In this document: piece after piece, positions 29,857 through 39,473 of the stretch | How positions within the stretch are numbered: position 1 is the first letter of the stretch | Layout: every line of letters starts with the position of its first letter | Assembly (NCBI GenBank): GCA_946408125.1 | Contig: CAMJQW010000018.1 | Location: 1-42,274 of the forward strand | DNA length: 42,274 nt | Reading direction: 5' to 3' | Source of the DNA: an uncultured Fibrobacter sp. | GTDB lineage: Bacteria; Fibrobacterota; Fibrobacteria; Fibrobacterales; Fibrobacteraceae | The notes under the pieces: model-generated | The model's database searches: none | What the model was told of the DNA's origin: nothing | The model's input: only the letters and a program-made list of their open reading frames with translations | Program-made: the position numbers and the translations under genes

Positions 29857-30855
29857 ATGGAATTTTTCACCAAGGTGACAGCGCCCAAAGCGTCATTCAA
29901 GATCGACTACACCAAGAACCTCGCGTTCTTCGGCTCGTGTTTTGCAGACAACATCTCGGCGCAGTTCTCCGCGCGTAAATTCCACGTACTCGCGAACCCG
30001 TTCGGGACCGTGTACAATCCCGTTTCCATGGCGCGTCAAATCCACCGGATTGTCGAAGGGAAACTCTTCGGGAACGAAGACGTTTTCCAAGGGTCCAGCG
30101 TAACAACGGACGCGCCCTCCCCCTGGCACTGCTGGGATGCACACGGTTCACTTTCCGCAAGCACCCGCGAAGAATGCATCGCGAACCTGAACGCCGCCGC
30201 AACGCGCACACGGGAATTCCTGCAGAAGGCCGACACCGTATTCATCACGCTCGGCACCGCATTCGTGTACTTCCTGAAATCGTCGAACGATGCCGTCGCG
30301 AACTGCCACAGGCAAGACCCCTCGCTTTTTGACCGCCGGATGATCACCGTAGAAGAGACGACACAGGCAATCGAAAACATCGTGCAGGACCTGCGCATGA
30401 TTTGCGCCGACACACGCATCGTATTCACGGTTTCACCGCTTCGGCACATGGCCGACGGCGCCCACGAAAACAGCCTTTCCAAGTCGACGCTCCAGCTCGC
30501 CATACACGGGGCCATCAAGGCGCTCGACGGGTTAAGCGGGCAGGCAATCGGGTACTTCCCGAGCTACGAAATCGTGATGGACGAGCTGCGCGACTACCGT
30601 TTTTATGCCGACGACATGATTCATTTGTCCAAAATAGCGGAGGGTTACATCTTCGAACGCATGGCCGAAACGTTCTGCGACGAACGCACGCGCAGGGACA
30701 TCGCCGCCGTCGAGAAATTCATGAAGATGGCCAAACACCGCATCGTCAGCCCCGCCAACGCAAACGATTTTTTACAAAAAGTCCGGGACGAAGCCAAAGC
30801 GCTTGAAGCAAAAATTCCCGGCCTAGACCTCCACGAAGGTGAAAACCTGCCCTAA
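29857..30855 (+). CDS. GSCFA-domain protein
   Basis: A 332-residue protein named for the GSCFA motif, here at residues 26-30 (FFGSCFADNIS). The family is related to SGNH/GDSL hydrolases, with conserved ANPFGTVYNP and FITLGTAFVY segments, a VSPLRH motif and SYEIVMDELRDYRFYADDMIHLS, where the final Asp and His fit an SGNH-type catalytic pair. The substrate is unknown; some relatives sit in cell-surface or peptidoglycan loci. No signal peptide. TATATTTAAGGC precedes the ATG. Confidence 0.88.
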   Translation: MEFFTKVTAPKASFKIDYTKNLAFFGSCFADNISAQFSARKFHVLANPFGTVYNPVSMARQIHRIVEGKLFGNEDVFQGSSVTTDAPSPWHCWDAHGSLSASTREECIANLNAAATRTREFLQKADTVFITLGTAFVYFLKSSNDAVANCHRQDPSLFDRRMITVEETTQAIENIVQDLRMICADTRIVFTVSPLRHMADGAHENSLSKSTLQLAIHGAIKALDGLSGQAIGYFPSYEIVMDELRDYRFYADDMIHLSKIAEGYIFERMAETFCDERTRRDIAAVEKFMKMAKHRIVSPANANDFLQKVRDEAKALEAKIPGLDLHEGENLP

Positions 30856-30978
30856 TTTCAAAAATTTCAAGGGGTCTTGTCAATCTGTCAACGCAATGTT
30901 GGGCCCAAAAGGGGCTTTTCCTCCTTTTCCTGATTATTTTACTCGCAAAGGGTGTATATAAAATAAAAGGAGTGAACA

Positions 30979-32400
30979 ATGAGAAAACAAACCCTCGCGG
31001 GGGTCGTGTTTAGCGCGGCCCTCTTGGGCGCTGGTATCACGGATGCCTTCGCCGCAGATGAAACCCTCAGATCGTATGCAGAGAAAAATGGCATCTACAT
31101 CGGCGCCATTCTGAACTCGCAATGGTTTGGCGGCGGCCTTCCCTCGCAGTACGAACAAGTTCACAAGACGCAGTTCAACATCGTCGTTGCCGAAAACGAG
31201 ATGAAGTTCGACGCGACCGAACCTAGCGAAAACAGGTTCAACTACAACAACGGCGACAAGATGGTCAGGTACGCAAAGCAGAACGGCATGCGCGTCCGTG
31301 GCCACGCTTTGGCTTGGCATAGCCAGGTCCCGAACTGGGTAAACAACTACAAGAACGACAAGAAAAAACTGCTCTCTGTTCTCAAGAACCACATCGACAA
31401 TGTGGTCGGGCACTGGAAAGGCCAGGTGGACGAATGGGATGTGGTAAACGAAGCTATCAGCAACAACGAACCCCAGTGGCGCGGCTTCTCCGTTTGGTAT
31501 CAGGGTATCGGCCCTGAATTTATCGACTCCGCCTTCGTGTGGGCCCACGCCGCAGACCCCAACGCGGAACTCTGCTACAACGACTATAACCTCGAGCAGG
31601 GTGTCAACCCGAAAGCCAAGGCAGGGTTCTTGCTGGAACAGGTGAAGCGCTGGGTCGCAAACGGCATTCCTATCCATTGCGTGGGTTCACAGACCCACGT
31701 AGAAGACACCACCACCGACAAGCACTTTATCGGTTCGCCGGACAGCCTCCGTTCGCTTGCCAGGGAACTTGCAAAGCTCAACATCAAGCTGAAAATCACC
31801 GAGCTCGATATCGGATTCAAGAGCGGCATCAACGTGAGCAAGAGCGATCTCGAACGCCAGGGACAGACCTTCCGCCAGTACCTGGATATCATCCTCGAAG
31901 AACCGAATGCGGATACCTACCTGATCTGGGGCGTATCCGATAAATGGAGCTGGCTTGGCGGGCTCAACAGGCAGAAGGGCCTTATATACGATGACAACCT
32001 GAAACCGAAGCCGGCGTTCGACAGTATCATGGTAAGGCTCCAAAACTTCGAGCCGCCGCAGGACACTTCCAAGCAGGACACGACAGTCTCCGACACGACC
32101 GTCACCGACACCACCAAGAAGGATACGGCCGCCACCGACACGGTTGGACAGGACACCACCATCTCGATTGCGAAGATTGTCGGCCCGGCCGGCCTCTCCA
32201 TGCAACTCAACGGCCATACGCTTTCCGTCAAGGGAGCCGTCTCCGCCAGGGTTGACGTATTCGACATGCAGGGACGCCCGGTATTCAGCGCCAAGAACGT
32301 GAAGGGCTCCGTCGACCTGAAGGATGTTTCCGAAGGCCTGTACGTAGTCCGTGTCCGCAGCGGATCGGCAAGCCTGACCAAGCGAATCGCGATAAAGTAG
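30979..32400 (+). CDS. Secreted GH10 endo-1,4-beta-xylanase, first copy
   Basis: A 473-residue secreted xylanase that cuts the beta-1,4-xylan backbone. Signal peptide (1-25, ending AFA), a GH10 TIM barrel (about 27-355) with acid/base Glu158 in WDVVNEA and nucleophile Glu275 in ITELDIGF. WHSQVPNW and the CVGSQTH strand are also conserved. An Asp/Thr-rich linker (about 361-394) leads to a C-terminal beta domain of about 70 residues (VDVFDMQGRPVFSAK to LTKRIAIK) that resembles type IX secretion sorting domains. AAAGGAGTGAAC precedes the ATG. A terminator follows, then a second, closely related gene. Xylanase activity is secure; the secretion route is inferred. Confidence 0.95.
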   Translation: MRKQTLAGVVFSAALLGAGITDAFAADETLRSYAEKNGIYIGAILNSQWFGGGLPSQYEQVHKTQFNIVVAENEMKFDATEPSENRFNYNNGDKMVRYAKQNGMRVRGHALAWHSQVPNWVNNYKNDKKKLLSVLKNHIDNVVGHWKGQVDEWDVVNEAISNNEPQWRGFSVWYQGIGPEFIDSAFVWAHAADPNAELCYNDYNLEQGVNPKAKAGFLLEQVKRWVANGIPIHCVGSQTHVEDTTTDKHFIGSPDSLRSLARELAKLNIKLKITELDIGFKSGINVSKSDLERQGQTFRQYLDIILEEPNADTYLIWGVSDKWSWLGGLNRQKGLIYDDNLKPKPAFDSIMVRLQNFEPPQDTSKQDTTVSDTTVTDTTKKDTAATDTVGQDTTISIAKIVGPAGLSMQLNGHTLSVKGAVSARVDVFDMQGRPVFSAKNVKGSVDLKDVSEGLYVVRVRSGSASLTKRIAIK

Positions 32401-32436
32401 GCGATTTCCCTCTAGATAAACTCATAAATAACGAGA

Positions 32437-32462
32437 CCGCGGCAAATACCGCGGCCTTTTTT
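32437..32462 (+). terminator. Terminator after the first xylanase
   Basis: CCGCGG/CCGCGG arms (32437-32454) around CAAATA, then CC and six T. Confidence 0.8.
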
Positions 32463-32588
32463 AGTACAAAATCATCGTTTTTCATTCAAAAACGGCATTT
32501 AAAGCGTTACAACACATTTATTTCCGCACCAACTCCATCGTCGTCTTTTGTGTTTATTTTTCTGTTCAACAAACATAAAGGAGTGAAG

Positions 32589-33986
32589 ATGAGAACAAAG
32601 TCTTATCTTATGGGCGCCATGGTTGGTGTCGCCCTTCTTGGCACAGGCGTCACGAACGCCTTCGCCGCCGACGAAACCCTTCGATCCCTGGCCGAAGAAC
32701 GTGGCCGCTACATCGGAGCTATCCTGAACAGCGAATGGTTCGGAGGCAGAATCGAATCGCAGTTCGAGCAAATCCACAAAGCACAATTTAACGCAGTCGT
32801 TGCCGAGAACGAGATGAAGTTCGATGCCACGGAGCCTAGCGAAGGCAAGTTCAGCTACGGCAACGGCGACAAGATGGTCAAGTACGCGCAACAGAACGGC
32901 ATGCGCGTCCGCGGACACGCCCTCGCCTGGCACAGCCAGGTTCCTAACTGGGTAAACAACTACAAAGGACAAAAAGACAAACTGTTCAAGGTGCTCAAGA
33001 ACCACATCGAGAACGTGGTCGGCCACTGGAAAGGCCAAGTCGCCGAATGGGACGTGGTGAACGAGGCCGTCAACGACAACAACAACCACGGCTGGCGTTC
33101 CAGCGGATCCGTATGGTTCGAGACTCTCGGCGCAGACTTCCTCGATTCCGCCTTCGTGTGGGCGCACGCCGCCGACCCCGACGCAGAACTCTGCTACAAC
33201 GACTACGCCATCGAATGGGGTTTAGGTTCCGGTAGCAAGGCAGGATTCGTTTTGGAACAGGTGAAGCGTTGGAAAAAGAACGGGATTCCCATCACCTGCG
33301 TAGGCACGCAGACCCATATCGAAATCTCGCACGAAACCACACCGAAAAACGTCCGCGACTTCGCCAAGGCACTCGCCGAACTGGGAATCACGCTGAACAT
33401 CACCGAGCTCGACATCGGATTCCCGAAGGGTTCCGCAAACAGCCTGAGCGCAAAGGACTACCAGAAACAGGGCCATCTCTACCGCCAGTTCATGGACGTA
33501 TTCCTCGAAGAACCGAACATGGGTGAATTCATGATCTGGGGCGTGACCGATGCGCACAGCTGGCTCGACGGTAGCCAGGGCAAGACCCAGGGGCTCATCT
33601 ACGACAACCAATACAAGCCGAAGCCCGCTTATGACAGCCTTATCGTAAGCCTCAAGGCGCACGCTCCGTCCGAAGTGGTTTCGCCGTACTCGAGCAACAC
33701 TCCCGAAAGTTCTTCGTCAACGGATGTGTCATCTTCGTCGAGTACTATAACCATCAAGGCGTCTATGGCTCCGGCAAGCCTGTCCATGCAGGTTTCAGGC
33801 CATACACTGCTTATCGCGGGTACGCTGTCCGCCATGGTCGACGTGTTCGACATGCAGGGTCGCCCGGTATTCAGCGCCAAGTGCGAAACGGGTTCAATCG
33901 AATTGAAGAACGTTTCCGAAGGATTGTACGTGGTGCGTGTGCGCGAAGGCTCAGCAAGCCTGACCAAGCGCATCGCGATAAAGTAG
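32589..33986 (+). CDS. Secreted GH10 endo-1,4-beta-xylanase, second copy
   Basis: A 466-residue paralog of the preceding xylanase. Signal peptide (1-26, ending AFA), GH10 barrel with acid/base Glu159 (WDVVNEA) and nucleophile Glu273 (ITELDIGF). The linker here is Ser-rich (SSNTPESSSSTDVSSSSST) instead of Asp/Thr-rich, and the same C-terminal sorting-type domain follows. The 3' ends of the two genes are nearly identical at DNA level. The start is ATG 32589, after the same AAAGGAGTGAAG leader as in copy one, not the earlier ATG at 32550. A tandem duplication with its own terminator. The two may differ in substrate fine-structure or expression. Confidence 0.95.
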   Translation: MRTKSYLMGAMVGVALLGTGVTNAFAADETLRSLAEERGRYIGAILNSEWFGGRIESQFEQIHKAQFNAVVAENEMKFDATEPSEGKFSYGNGDKMVKYAQQNGMRVRGHALAWHSQVPNWVNNYKGQKDKLFKVLKNHIENVVGHWKGQVAEWDVVNEAVNDNNNHGWRSSGSVWFETLGADFLDSAFVWAHAADPDAELCYNDYAIEWGLGSGSKAGFVLEQVKRWKKNGIPITCVGTQTHIEISHETTPKNVRDFAKALAELGITLNITELDIGFPKGSANSLSAKDYQKQGHLYRQFMDVFLEEPNMGEFMIWGVTDAHSWLDGSQGKTQGLIYDNQYKPKPAYDSLIVSLKAHAPSEVVSPYSSNTPESSSSTDVSSSSSTITIKASMAPASLSMQVSGHTLLIAGTLSAMVDVFDMQGRPVFSAKCETGSIELKNVSEGLYVVRVREGSASLTKRIAIK

Positions 33987-34006
33987 ATTCCAGGACTTAA
34001 ACATTG

Positions 34007-34035
34007 GGGCCGCGGCATTTTGCCGCGGCCCTTTT
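34007..34035 (+). terminator. Terminator after the second xylanase
   Basis: An 11-bp stem GGGCCGCGGCA/TGCCGCGGCCC (34007-34031) with a TTT loop, followed by TTTT. It could also stop the convergent lipoprotein gene. Confidence 0.85.
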
Positions 34036-34078
34036 CTCGACCATTCGGCCGAGTTCCTCCTACCCAAGCCCTCGCTGT

Positions 34079-35968
34079 CTAGTTCTTGACACAGCGGACA
34101 AGGAACGTACCATTTAATTGCTGAAGGTTATAGAGAATGGCGAAGTCAATGACATTCAGGTCATAGCCAAGCGCGATTTTCGGCATATCTGCTCTATTCG
34201 TAATGCGGGAGAAATGCACTCCATACGAAGACTTTTTCTCGTCAGATTGGAAATCGGGAATGGACATGAACTGATAACCATAGCCAGAGCCACCTATTCT
34301 CAAGTGATTTTCGTCTCCCCGTATGCGAAGCACGGGTTTCAAACCGAATCCAGTCGCAACATCATCCACAAGCATGGTTCCCACATCCGAGATTTCGATG
34401 TTGTATTCATTTGCGACATATTCGACCAACGAAATCCAATCGTCTATATTGGGTATCCTCCAGCCATCGGGGCATACTCCCTGGAGCGGCTTTGACTGCG
34501 GAATGAATTTCTCGTGATTCCAGTCCCATCCATCCCAAGACACGTCCCCAATCAAGGGTGCACAATACGTTGTGACATTTTCCTCCCATTCCTGACATAT
34601 CGAATTATCAGCAGCATCTATACAATTGATTTCAGGCCCTCCACACCGTTTGTCCAAAATCGTCGTGTCGCCTTGAGGTTCTATTCTATACACGTCCACT
34701 TCATTTTTTCCGATATTTGCACCAGCAAACCACACATAATACCTTCCATTGACATCCCCGGAAACGTCGTTACCATAGGTGCTCGTATTCTTCAGCAAAT
34801 GAGCCTTCAACGCGCTGTCGATCGAGGCCGACGTCGTGTCGGCGAAGTTCAAGTTCTCGGACATCCAGGTTTGCTGTTTTCCATTGATATTATATGTTAC
34901 CGTATTGTAGGTTTTCCCGTCTCGGGCATCTGTCAAGGATCCCCTCGTATAGCTTATCTTTTTGTAACCCATATCCCATTTGCCGGAACGGCAGACAAAC
35001 GAAATACCCTCTTTAAGGACCACTTCATCTTCTCGCTGTTCAGTGCACTTTCCAAGGCCATAGGAATGCGCCAAATATCCCACCTTATATTCGAACAGCT
35101 TGACTACATTCTGGTATTTCTCTTTTACCTTTTCTCCCAAAGCAGCAAATGCTTTTGACGATGCCAGCCTATACCATTCATACTCGTCACCCATTCGCCA
35201 ACCTTCGCTTTCACCGCTCAGAATCAACAGCCTTACAAAGGCCAATTCCGACTCGGTGCCATTTTTAAGGCTTTCAAAGCTTCCCAGATCTTCATACACA
35301 CCGTATTCCTCAAGGATTTCGCTTTCCGCCTGCTTGTTCGCCGCAGCAAAGGAAGTCCCCGCGGCGACAAGTTCGCGCAACCGCTGAACCTTCATGTCGG
35401 TCAACATATTTACACTAATATTCCCAGACTGTTGAATATCCACAATCGCTTTTAGCAACCGCGGGAACTTGTTTAATTTTCCCGTTCCCGTCGAATCAAG
35501 ATCCTCAAGTATCGTAGCAGCGATATTCGGTTCGCTTTTCTCGATACAATTCGGGGTATAGCACGAATCTAGCACTTCCACCAACACATACGGGCTCTTG
35601 AGCGAGATACTGTCAAACGAAAAATCTCCGCTGGCGCCACGAACCGTGTCGGTAAAGAACCGTCCTGTCGTATCAAGCGTTGTGGAATCAAGTTCATATA
35701 TTGTCACAATCGCCTCGTCCAGGGAATCCAAAACCAGATTGGATTTTTGTAAAGTATCACCGTTATCTTTCATGGCCACAAAAGTCATGGGAACCAAGTC
35801 GCCAACCTTCCCTGCCACGGTAATATTTTTCAACGCATAGATTCCCGTCTCTTCTGCAGTCCCGCCATCGGCTATGGACTTGCCGTCTTCGGAACATGCT
35901 GCGAACATAAAGGCGAGCAGCATCGCCATTTTGCAGACAACCTGTCTGTCAATCTTTAAGTAGTTCAT
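34079..35968 (-). CDS. Large lipoprotein with TIGR02145 domain
   Basis: A 629-residue predicted lipoprotein (lipobox FAAC, Cys25). An N-terminal half of unknown fold (about 30-320) contains a beta-sandwich-like region (YALKNITVAGKVGDLVPMTFVAM) and a helical region. The C-terminal half is the Fibrobacter major paralogous domain: DGKTYNTVTYNINGKQQTWM, SENLNFADT, GRYYVWFAGA, GVCPDGWRIPNIDDW and the closing GTFLVRCVKN. GGAGG overlaps the stop of the upstream TIGR02147 gene (9-base gap), so the two are co-expressed. A surface or envelope role is inferred; the ligand is unknown. Confidence 0.88.
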   Translation of the reverse strand: MNYLKIDRQVVCKMAMLLAFMFAACSEDGKSIADGGTAEETGIYALKNITVAGKVGDLVPMTFVAMKDNGDTLQKSNLVLDSLDEAIVTIYELDSTTLDTTGRFFTDTVRGASGDFSFDSISLKSPYVLVEVLDSCYTPNCIEKSEPNIAATILEDLDSTGTGKLNKFPRLLKAIVDIQQSGNISVNMLTDMKVQRLRELVAAGTSFAAANKQAESEILEEYGVYEDLGSFESLKNGTESELAFVRLLILSGESEGWRMGDEYEWYRLASSKAFAALGEKVKEKYQNVVKLFEYKVGYLAHSYGLGKCTEQREDEVVLKEGISFVCRSGKWDMGYKKISYTRGSLTDARDGKTYNTVTYNINGKQQTWMSENLNFADTTSASIDSALKAHLLKNTSTYGNDVSGDVNGRYYVWFAGANIGKNEVDVYRIEPQGDTTILDKRCGGPEINCIDAADNSICQEWEENVTTYCAPLIGDVSWDGWDWNHEKFIPQSKPLQGVCPDGWRIPNIDDWISLVEYVANEYNIEISDVGTMLVDDVATGFGLKPVLRIRGDENHLRIGGSGYGYQFMSIPDFQSDEKKSSYGVHFSRITNRADMPKIALGYDLNVIDFAILYNLQQLNGTFLVRCVKN

Positions 35969-35977
35969 GATATCCTC

Positions 35978-36811
35978 CTAACTGTTTTTATTAACATTCT
36001 TGTTCGTCATCGGGAACAACTGCATGTTCAGGCGATAGACCTCGTCTGTCGCAGCGTTCTTGCGTGCAATCGCGACAATACGCTTACGGCAATCGGCGAT
36101 TTCTTGCACAATTTCCTCGTAGCCTTCACTCGTAATGCCAAGCGTAATGCCCGAAAAATGGCGTTTGTCCTGCGGAACGCCCTCGATGGCCTCGAGCGCG
36201 AATTCGCCCATCTGGCGGTGCAAGGCGCGAACAGCCACGGGAGTCATCTCCATGGGGCCCGTCGTGACGGATTTTTCCGTCTGTACGTAATTTCCCTTCT
36301 TGTCTTTCTTGAGCAGCCCCGCCTTGACCAGGAAGTTCAGCGTTTCGGTGACTTCGGCAGCGGTAATTTCGGGGCGGCAGGCGTGCGCAAGCGCAAGCGG
36401 CTTTGCCCCGGGCATCGCAGGCGCCAGTTCACGGATAACCGGATTCTTCCAGTTTCCAAAAAAGCGGAAAGAGTCGCCTTCCAGGATTTTGGCCTTGTGC
36501 GCATCGGCAATTTCAAGCATCCTGTTGAAGGCGTCCTTCTTTTCGGTGTCCTTTTTCGCATGGTTGAACTTGACCATCTCGGCGAAATAGTCCCGTTCGT
36601 AATCGGCAAGGCGCATGGCAGCAGCCACGCGGGCCGTCGCCGCCTCGCTCAGGTTGAAGCGCCCTTCGCTCACGTATTTAAGGTAGACTCGCGAGGAAAA
36701 ACCGGCCTCGTCCGCGAACTCCTGCCAGGTGAATGCGGATTTCGCCTTCCTATCGGCGTAATAGTCCGCAATATACTGGCGATAGCTCGTATATTCTAGT
36801 ATTTCTTTCAT
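35978..36811 (-). CDS. TIGR02147-family regulator
   Basis: A 277-residue protein of the Fibrobacter-type TIGR02147 family: the opening EILEYTSYRQYIADYYADRKAKSA-type signature (here EYTSYRQYIADYY), an HTH-like region (FTWQEFADEAGFSSRVYLKYVSEG, where a helix-turn-helix is plausible), and a C-terminal segment with LNFLVKAGLLKKDKKGNY (winged-helix-like) and VRALHRQMGEFALEAIE. Probably a DNA-binding regulator of the lipoprotein encoded 9 bases downstream. It has a near-consensus promoter and GGAGG upstream. Family recognition is firm; the regulatory role is inferred. Confidence 0.87.
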   Translation of the reverse strand: MKEILEYTSYRQYIADYYADRKAKSAFTWQEFADEAGFSSRVYLKYVSEGRFNLSEAATARVAAAMRLADYERDYFAEMVKFNHAKKDTEKKDAFNRMLEIADAHKAKILEGDSFRFFGNWKNPVIRELAPAMPGAKPLALAHACRPEITAAEVTETLNFLVKAGLLKKDKKGNYVQTEKSVTTGPMEMTPVAVRALHRQMGEFALEAIEGVPQDKRHFSGITLGITSEGYEEIVQEIADCRKRIVAIARKNAATDEVYRLNMQLFPMTNKNVNKNS

Positions 36812-36868
36812 TTGTTCCTCCTAGAGAACGGCAGCAGACTTTAGGCGCCCCTTCCGCTCTCAAAAACA

Positions 36869-36897
36869 AATATATCACCTATTTTTAAAAAAGTCAA
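36869..36897 (-). promoter_or_regulatory. Promoter of the TIGR02147/lipoprotein operon
   Basis: On the minus strand TTGACT (36897-36892), 17 bases, TATATT (36874-36869). The region to 37000 is very AT-rich and otherwise contains no gene. Confidence 0.65.
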
Positions 36898-37002
36898 TAG
36901 TTTTACAACACAAAACTTGTTTTTTATTAAAAAATAAGCATTTTTAAAGATTAGTTTTAAAAATTGTACATTTTTCACAACACAAACAAAAAAAAAGCAG
37001 AT

Positions 37003-37033
37003 AAAAAAAGCCCGCGGCCATCAGGTCGCGGAC
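37003..37033 (-). terminator. pflB terminator
   Basis: On the minus strand GTCCGCGACC and GGCCGCGGGC pair (37010-37033, one mismatch, G-U pair), followed by seven T. It starts 24 bases after the stop. Confidence 0.85.
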
Positions 37034-37056
37034 TCCTAAATGCGTCTATACAGCTA

Positions 37057-39315
37057 TTACAGCACGCCGTGGCAGGTTCTGCTGATGACGTCGTCCTGCT
37101 GTTCCTTCGTGAGCGAGAGGAACTTGACGGCGTAGCCGGAAACGCGGATGGTAAAGTTCGCGTATTCGGGTTTTTCGGGGTGGGCCTGCGCGTCGAGCAG
37201 CTTTTCCACGCCGAACACGTTCACGTTCAGGTGGTGAGCGCCCTGGGCGAAGTAGCCGTCCATCACGGTCACGAGTTTCTGTGCGCGTTCGTCATCGCTG
37301 TGGCCGAGAGCATTCGGGCTGATCGTCTGCGTGTTGCTGATGCCATCGAGCGCGTATTCGTACGGGAGCTTCGCTACAGAGTTGAGCGAGGCGAGCAGGC
37401 CGTTCTTTTCGGCGCCGTAACTCGGGTTTGCACCGGGAGCGAACGGGGCGTTTGCCGGGCGGCCGTCGGGCAGTGCGCCGGTGGCCTTGCCGTACACGAC
37501 GTTACTCGTAATCGTAAGGATAGAAGTCGTCGGTTCCGCATTGCGGTAAGTATGGTGCTTCTTGACCTTCGCGATGAATTCCTTCAAGAGCCACACGGCG
37601 ATTTCGTCGGCGCGGTCGTCATCGTTACCGTACTTCGGGAAGTCTCCCTTCACCACGAAGTCCTTCGCGAGACCGTCGTCACCGCGAACAACCTTCACCT
37701 TCGCGTACTTGATGGCGGAGAGGCTGTCGACCACGTGGCTGAAGCCTGCGATACCCGTTGCGAACGTGCGGCGCACATCGGTATCGATGAGCGCAAGTTC
37801 CGCGGCTTCGTAGTAATACTTGTCGTGCATGTAGTGGATCAGGTTCAGCGTATTCACGTAGATGCCCGCGAGCCATTCCAGCATGATGTCGTACTTGTGC
37901 ATCACTTCGTCGTAGTCGAGGAATTCGCTCGTAATCGGCGCGAGTTCCGGACCGATCTGCATGCCGGGCACCAGGCCGCCCTTCTCGTCCTTACCGCCGT
38001 TGATGGCGTAGAGGAGCGCCTTCGCGAGGTTCGCACGGGCGCCGAAGAACTGCATTTCCTTACCGGTCTGCGTAGCGGACACGCAGCAGCAAATGCTGTA
38101 ATCGTCACCCCAGATGGGACGCATCACGTCGTCGTTCTCGTACTGGATGGAGCTCGTCTTCACCGAGATGAAGGCGGCATATTCCTTGAAGTTCTCGGGC
38201 AGGCGCTTGGTGTAGAGCACCGTGAGGTTCGGCTCCGGAGACGGACCCATGTTCTCGAGCGTATGCAAGAAGCGGAAGTCGTTCTTGGTGACCATGGAAC
38301 GTCCGTCCTGGCCCATGCCGGCCACTTCGAGAGTCGCCCACACCGGGTCGCCGCTGAAGAGCTGGTTGTAACTTTCGATACGGGCGAACTTGACCATGCG
38401 GAACTTCATGACCATATGGTCCACGAGTTCCTGCGCTTCGCTTTCGGTGAGCGTGCCGTTCTTAAGGTCGCGTTCAATATAGATGTCGAGGAAGGTGGAG
38501 ATACGGCCCACGCTCATGGCGGCACCGTTCTGCGTCTTGATGGCGGCGAGGTAGCCGAAGTAGAGCCACTGGAACGCTTCGCGTGCGTTCGTCGCGGGTT
38601 CGGAAATATCGAATCCGTAACTTGCGGCCATCACCTTCATCTGCTGCAGGGAGCGGATCTGTTCAGCCACTTCTTCGCGCAGGCGGATGACGTCGTCGGT
38701 CATGGTGCCGTCGCCAATGTGGGCAAAGTCGTTCTGCTTCTGCTTGATGATGTAGTCGATACCGTAAAGGGCCACGCGGCGGTAGTCGCCAACGATACGG
38801 CCACGGCCGTAAGTGTCCGGAAGACCGGTGAGCAAGTGAGCCTTGCGGACGGCACGGATTTCAGGAGTATACGCGTCGAACACGCCCTGGTTGTGCGTCT
38901 TGTGGTATTCGGTAAAAATCTTGTGCAGCTCGGCATTCGGCTTGTAGCCGTATTGCATACAAGCTTCTTCGGCCATCTTGATACCGCCGAACGGCATGAA
39001 CGCGCGCTTGAGCGGCTTGTCGGTCTGCAAGCCTACGACCTTTTCCAGGTCCTTGAGGTTCTCGTTGATGTAGCCCGGCTTGTGGCTCGTGATGGTCGAG
39101 ACGATGTCGGTGTCCATGTCGAGGACGCCGCCGTGCCTGCGTTCTTCGGCCTGCAGGCTCTGCAGTTCGTCCCACAGTTTCTGTGTCGCGTCCGTCGGGC
39201 CTGCGAGGAAGGACTTGTCTCCGTCGTAGGCGGTGTAGTTACGTTGAATAAAGTCGCGGACGTTGATTTCACTTTGCCAGAGTCCGCCTTCAAAACCTTT
39301 CCATGCATCAGTCAT
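37057..39315 (-). CDS. pflB: Pyruvate formate-lyase (formate C-acetyltransferase)
   Basis: A 752-residue glycyl-radical enzyme that converts pyruvate and CoA to acetyl-CoA and formate, central to mixed-acid fermentation in anaerobes. The catalytic Cys pair is at 410-411 within [11 protein letters not shown] (a third Cys at 409), the segment [12 protein letters not shown] follows, and the glycyl radical site is Gly727 in RVSGYAV. Length and motifs match E. coli PflB closely. The activating enzyme (PflA) is not adjacent, so it must lie elsewhere. GAAGGAAAG precedes the ATG, and TATATTG (39359-39353) is a possible -10 element. Formate is a known Fibrobacter fermentation product, which fits. Confidence 0.97.
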   Translation of the reverse strand: MTDAWKGFEGGLWQSEINVRDFIQRNYTAYDGDKSFLAGPTDATQKLWDELQSLQAEERRHGGVLDMDTDIVSTITSHKPGYINENLKDLEKVVGLQTDKPLKRAFMPFGGIKMAEEACMQYGYKPNAELHKIFTEYHKTHNQGVFDAYTPEIRAVRKAHLLTGLPDTYGRGRIVGDYRRVALYGIDYIIKQKQNDFAHIGDGTMTDDVIRLREEVAEQIRSLQQMKVMAASYGFDISEPATNAREAFQWLYFGYLAAIKTQNGAAMSVGRISTFLDIYIERDLKNGTLTESEAQELVDHMVMKFRMVKFARIESYNQLFSGDPVWATLEVAGMGQDGRSMVTKNDFRFLHTLENMGPSPEPNLTVLYTKRLPENFKEYAAFISVKTSSIQYENDDVMRPIWGDDYSICCCVSATQTGKEMQFFGARANLAKALLYAINGGKDEKGGLVPGMQIGPELAPITSEFLDYDEVMHKYDIMLEWLAGIYVNTLNLIHYMHDKYYYEAAELALIDTDVRRTFATGIAGFSHVVDSLSAIKYAKVKVVRGDDGLAKDFVVKGDFPKYGNDDDRADEIAVWLLKEFIAKVKKHHTYRNAEPTTSILTITSNVVYGKATGALPDGRPANAPFAPGANPSYGAEKNGLLASLNSVAKLPYEYALDGISNTQTISPNALGHSDDERAQKLVTVMDGYFAQGAHHLNVNVFGVEKLLDAQAHPEKPEYANFTIRVSGYAVKFLSLTKEQQDDVISRTCHGVL

Positions 39316-39473
39316 GTTCTTACTTTCCTTCTTTGTGCTTTATTTCTTGCATCAATATAGCAATAAGGACACCGGACTGAAGGGGTCGGAATGATTTATT
39401 TCTAAGCTACCCCAAAGCCCCAAAATACCCCTGTTTTTAGGGTGTGAAAGCTAATTGATTTACAGGCAACAAG

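Noticed and set aside
36964..39360. A 798-codon open frame antisense to pflB.
   Set aside because: It mirrors the full pflB gene, its translation is His/Val/Arg-rich without domains, and pflB itself is unmistakable. Long antisense frames here result from codon bias.
39364..39473. FNR-type box upstream of pflB.
   Set aside because: The stretch contains TTGAT-like bits but no TTGAT-N4-ATCAA match.
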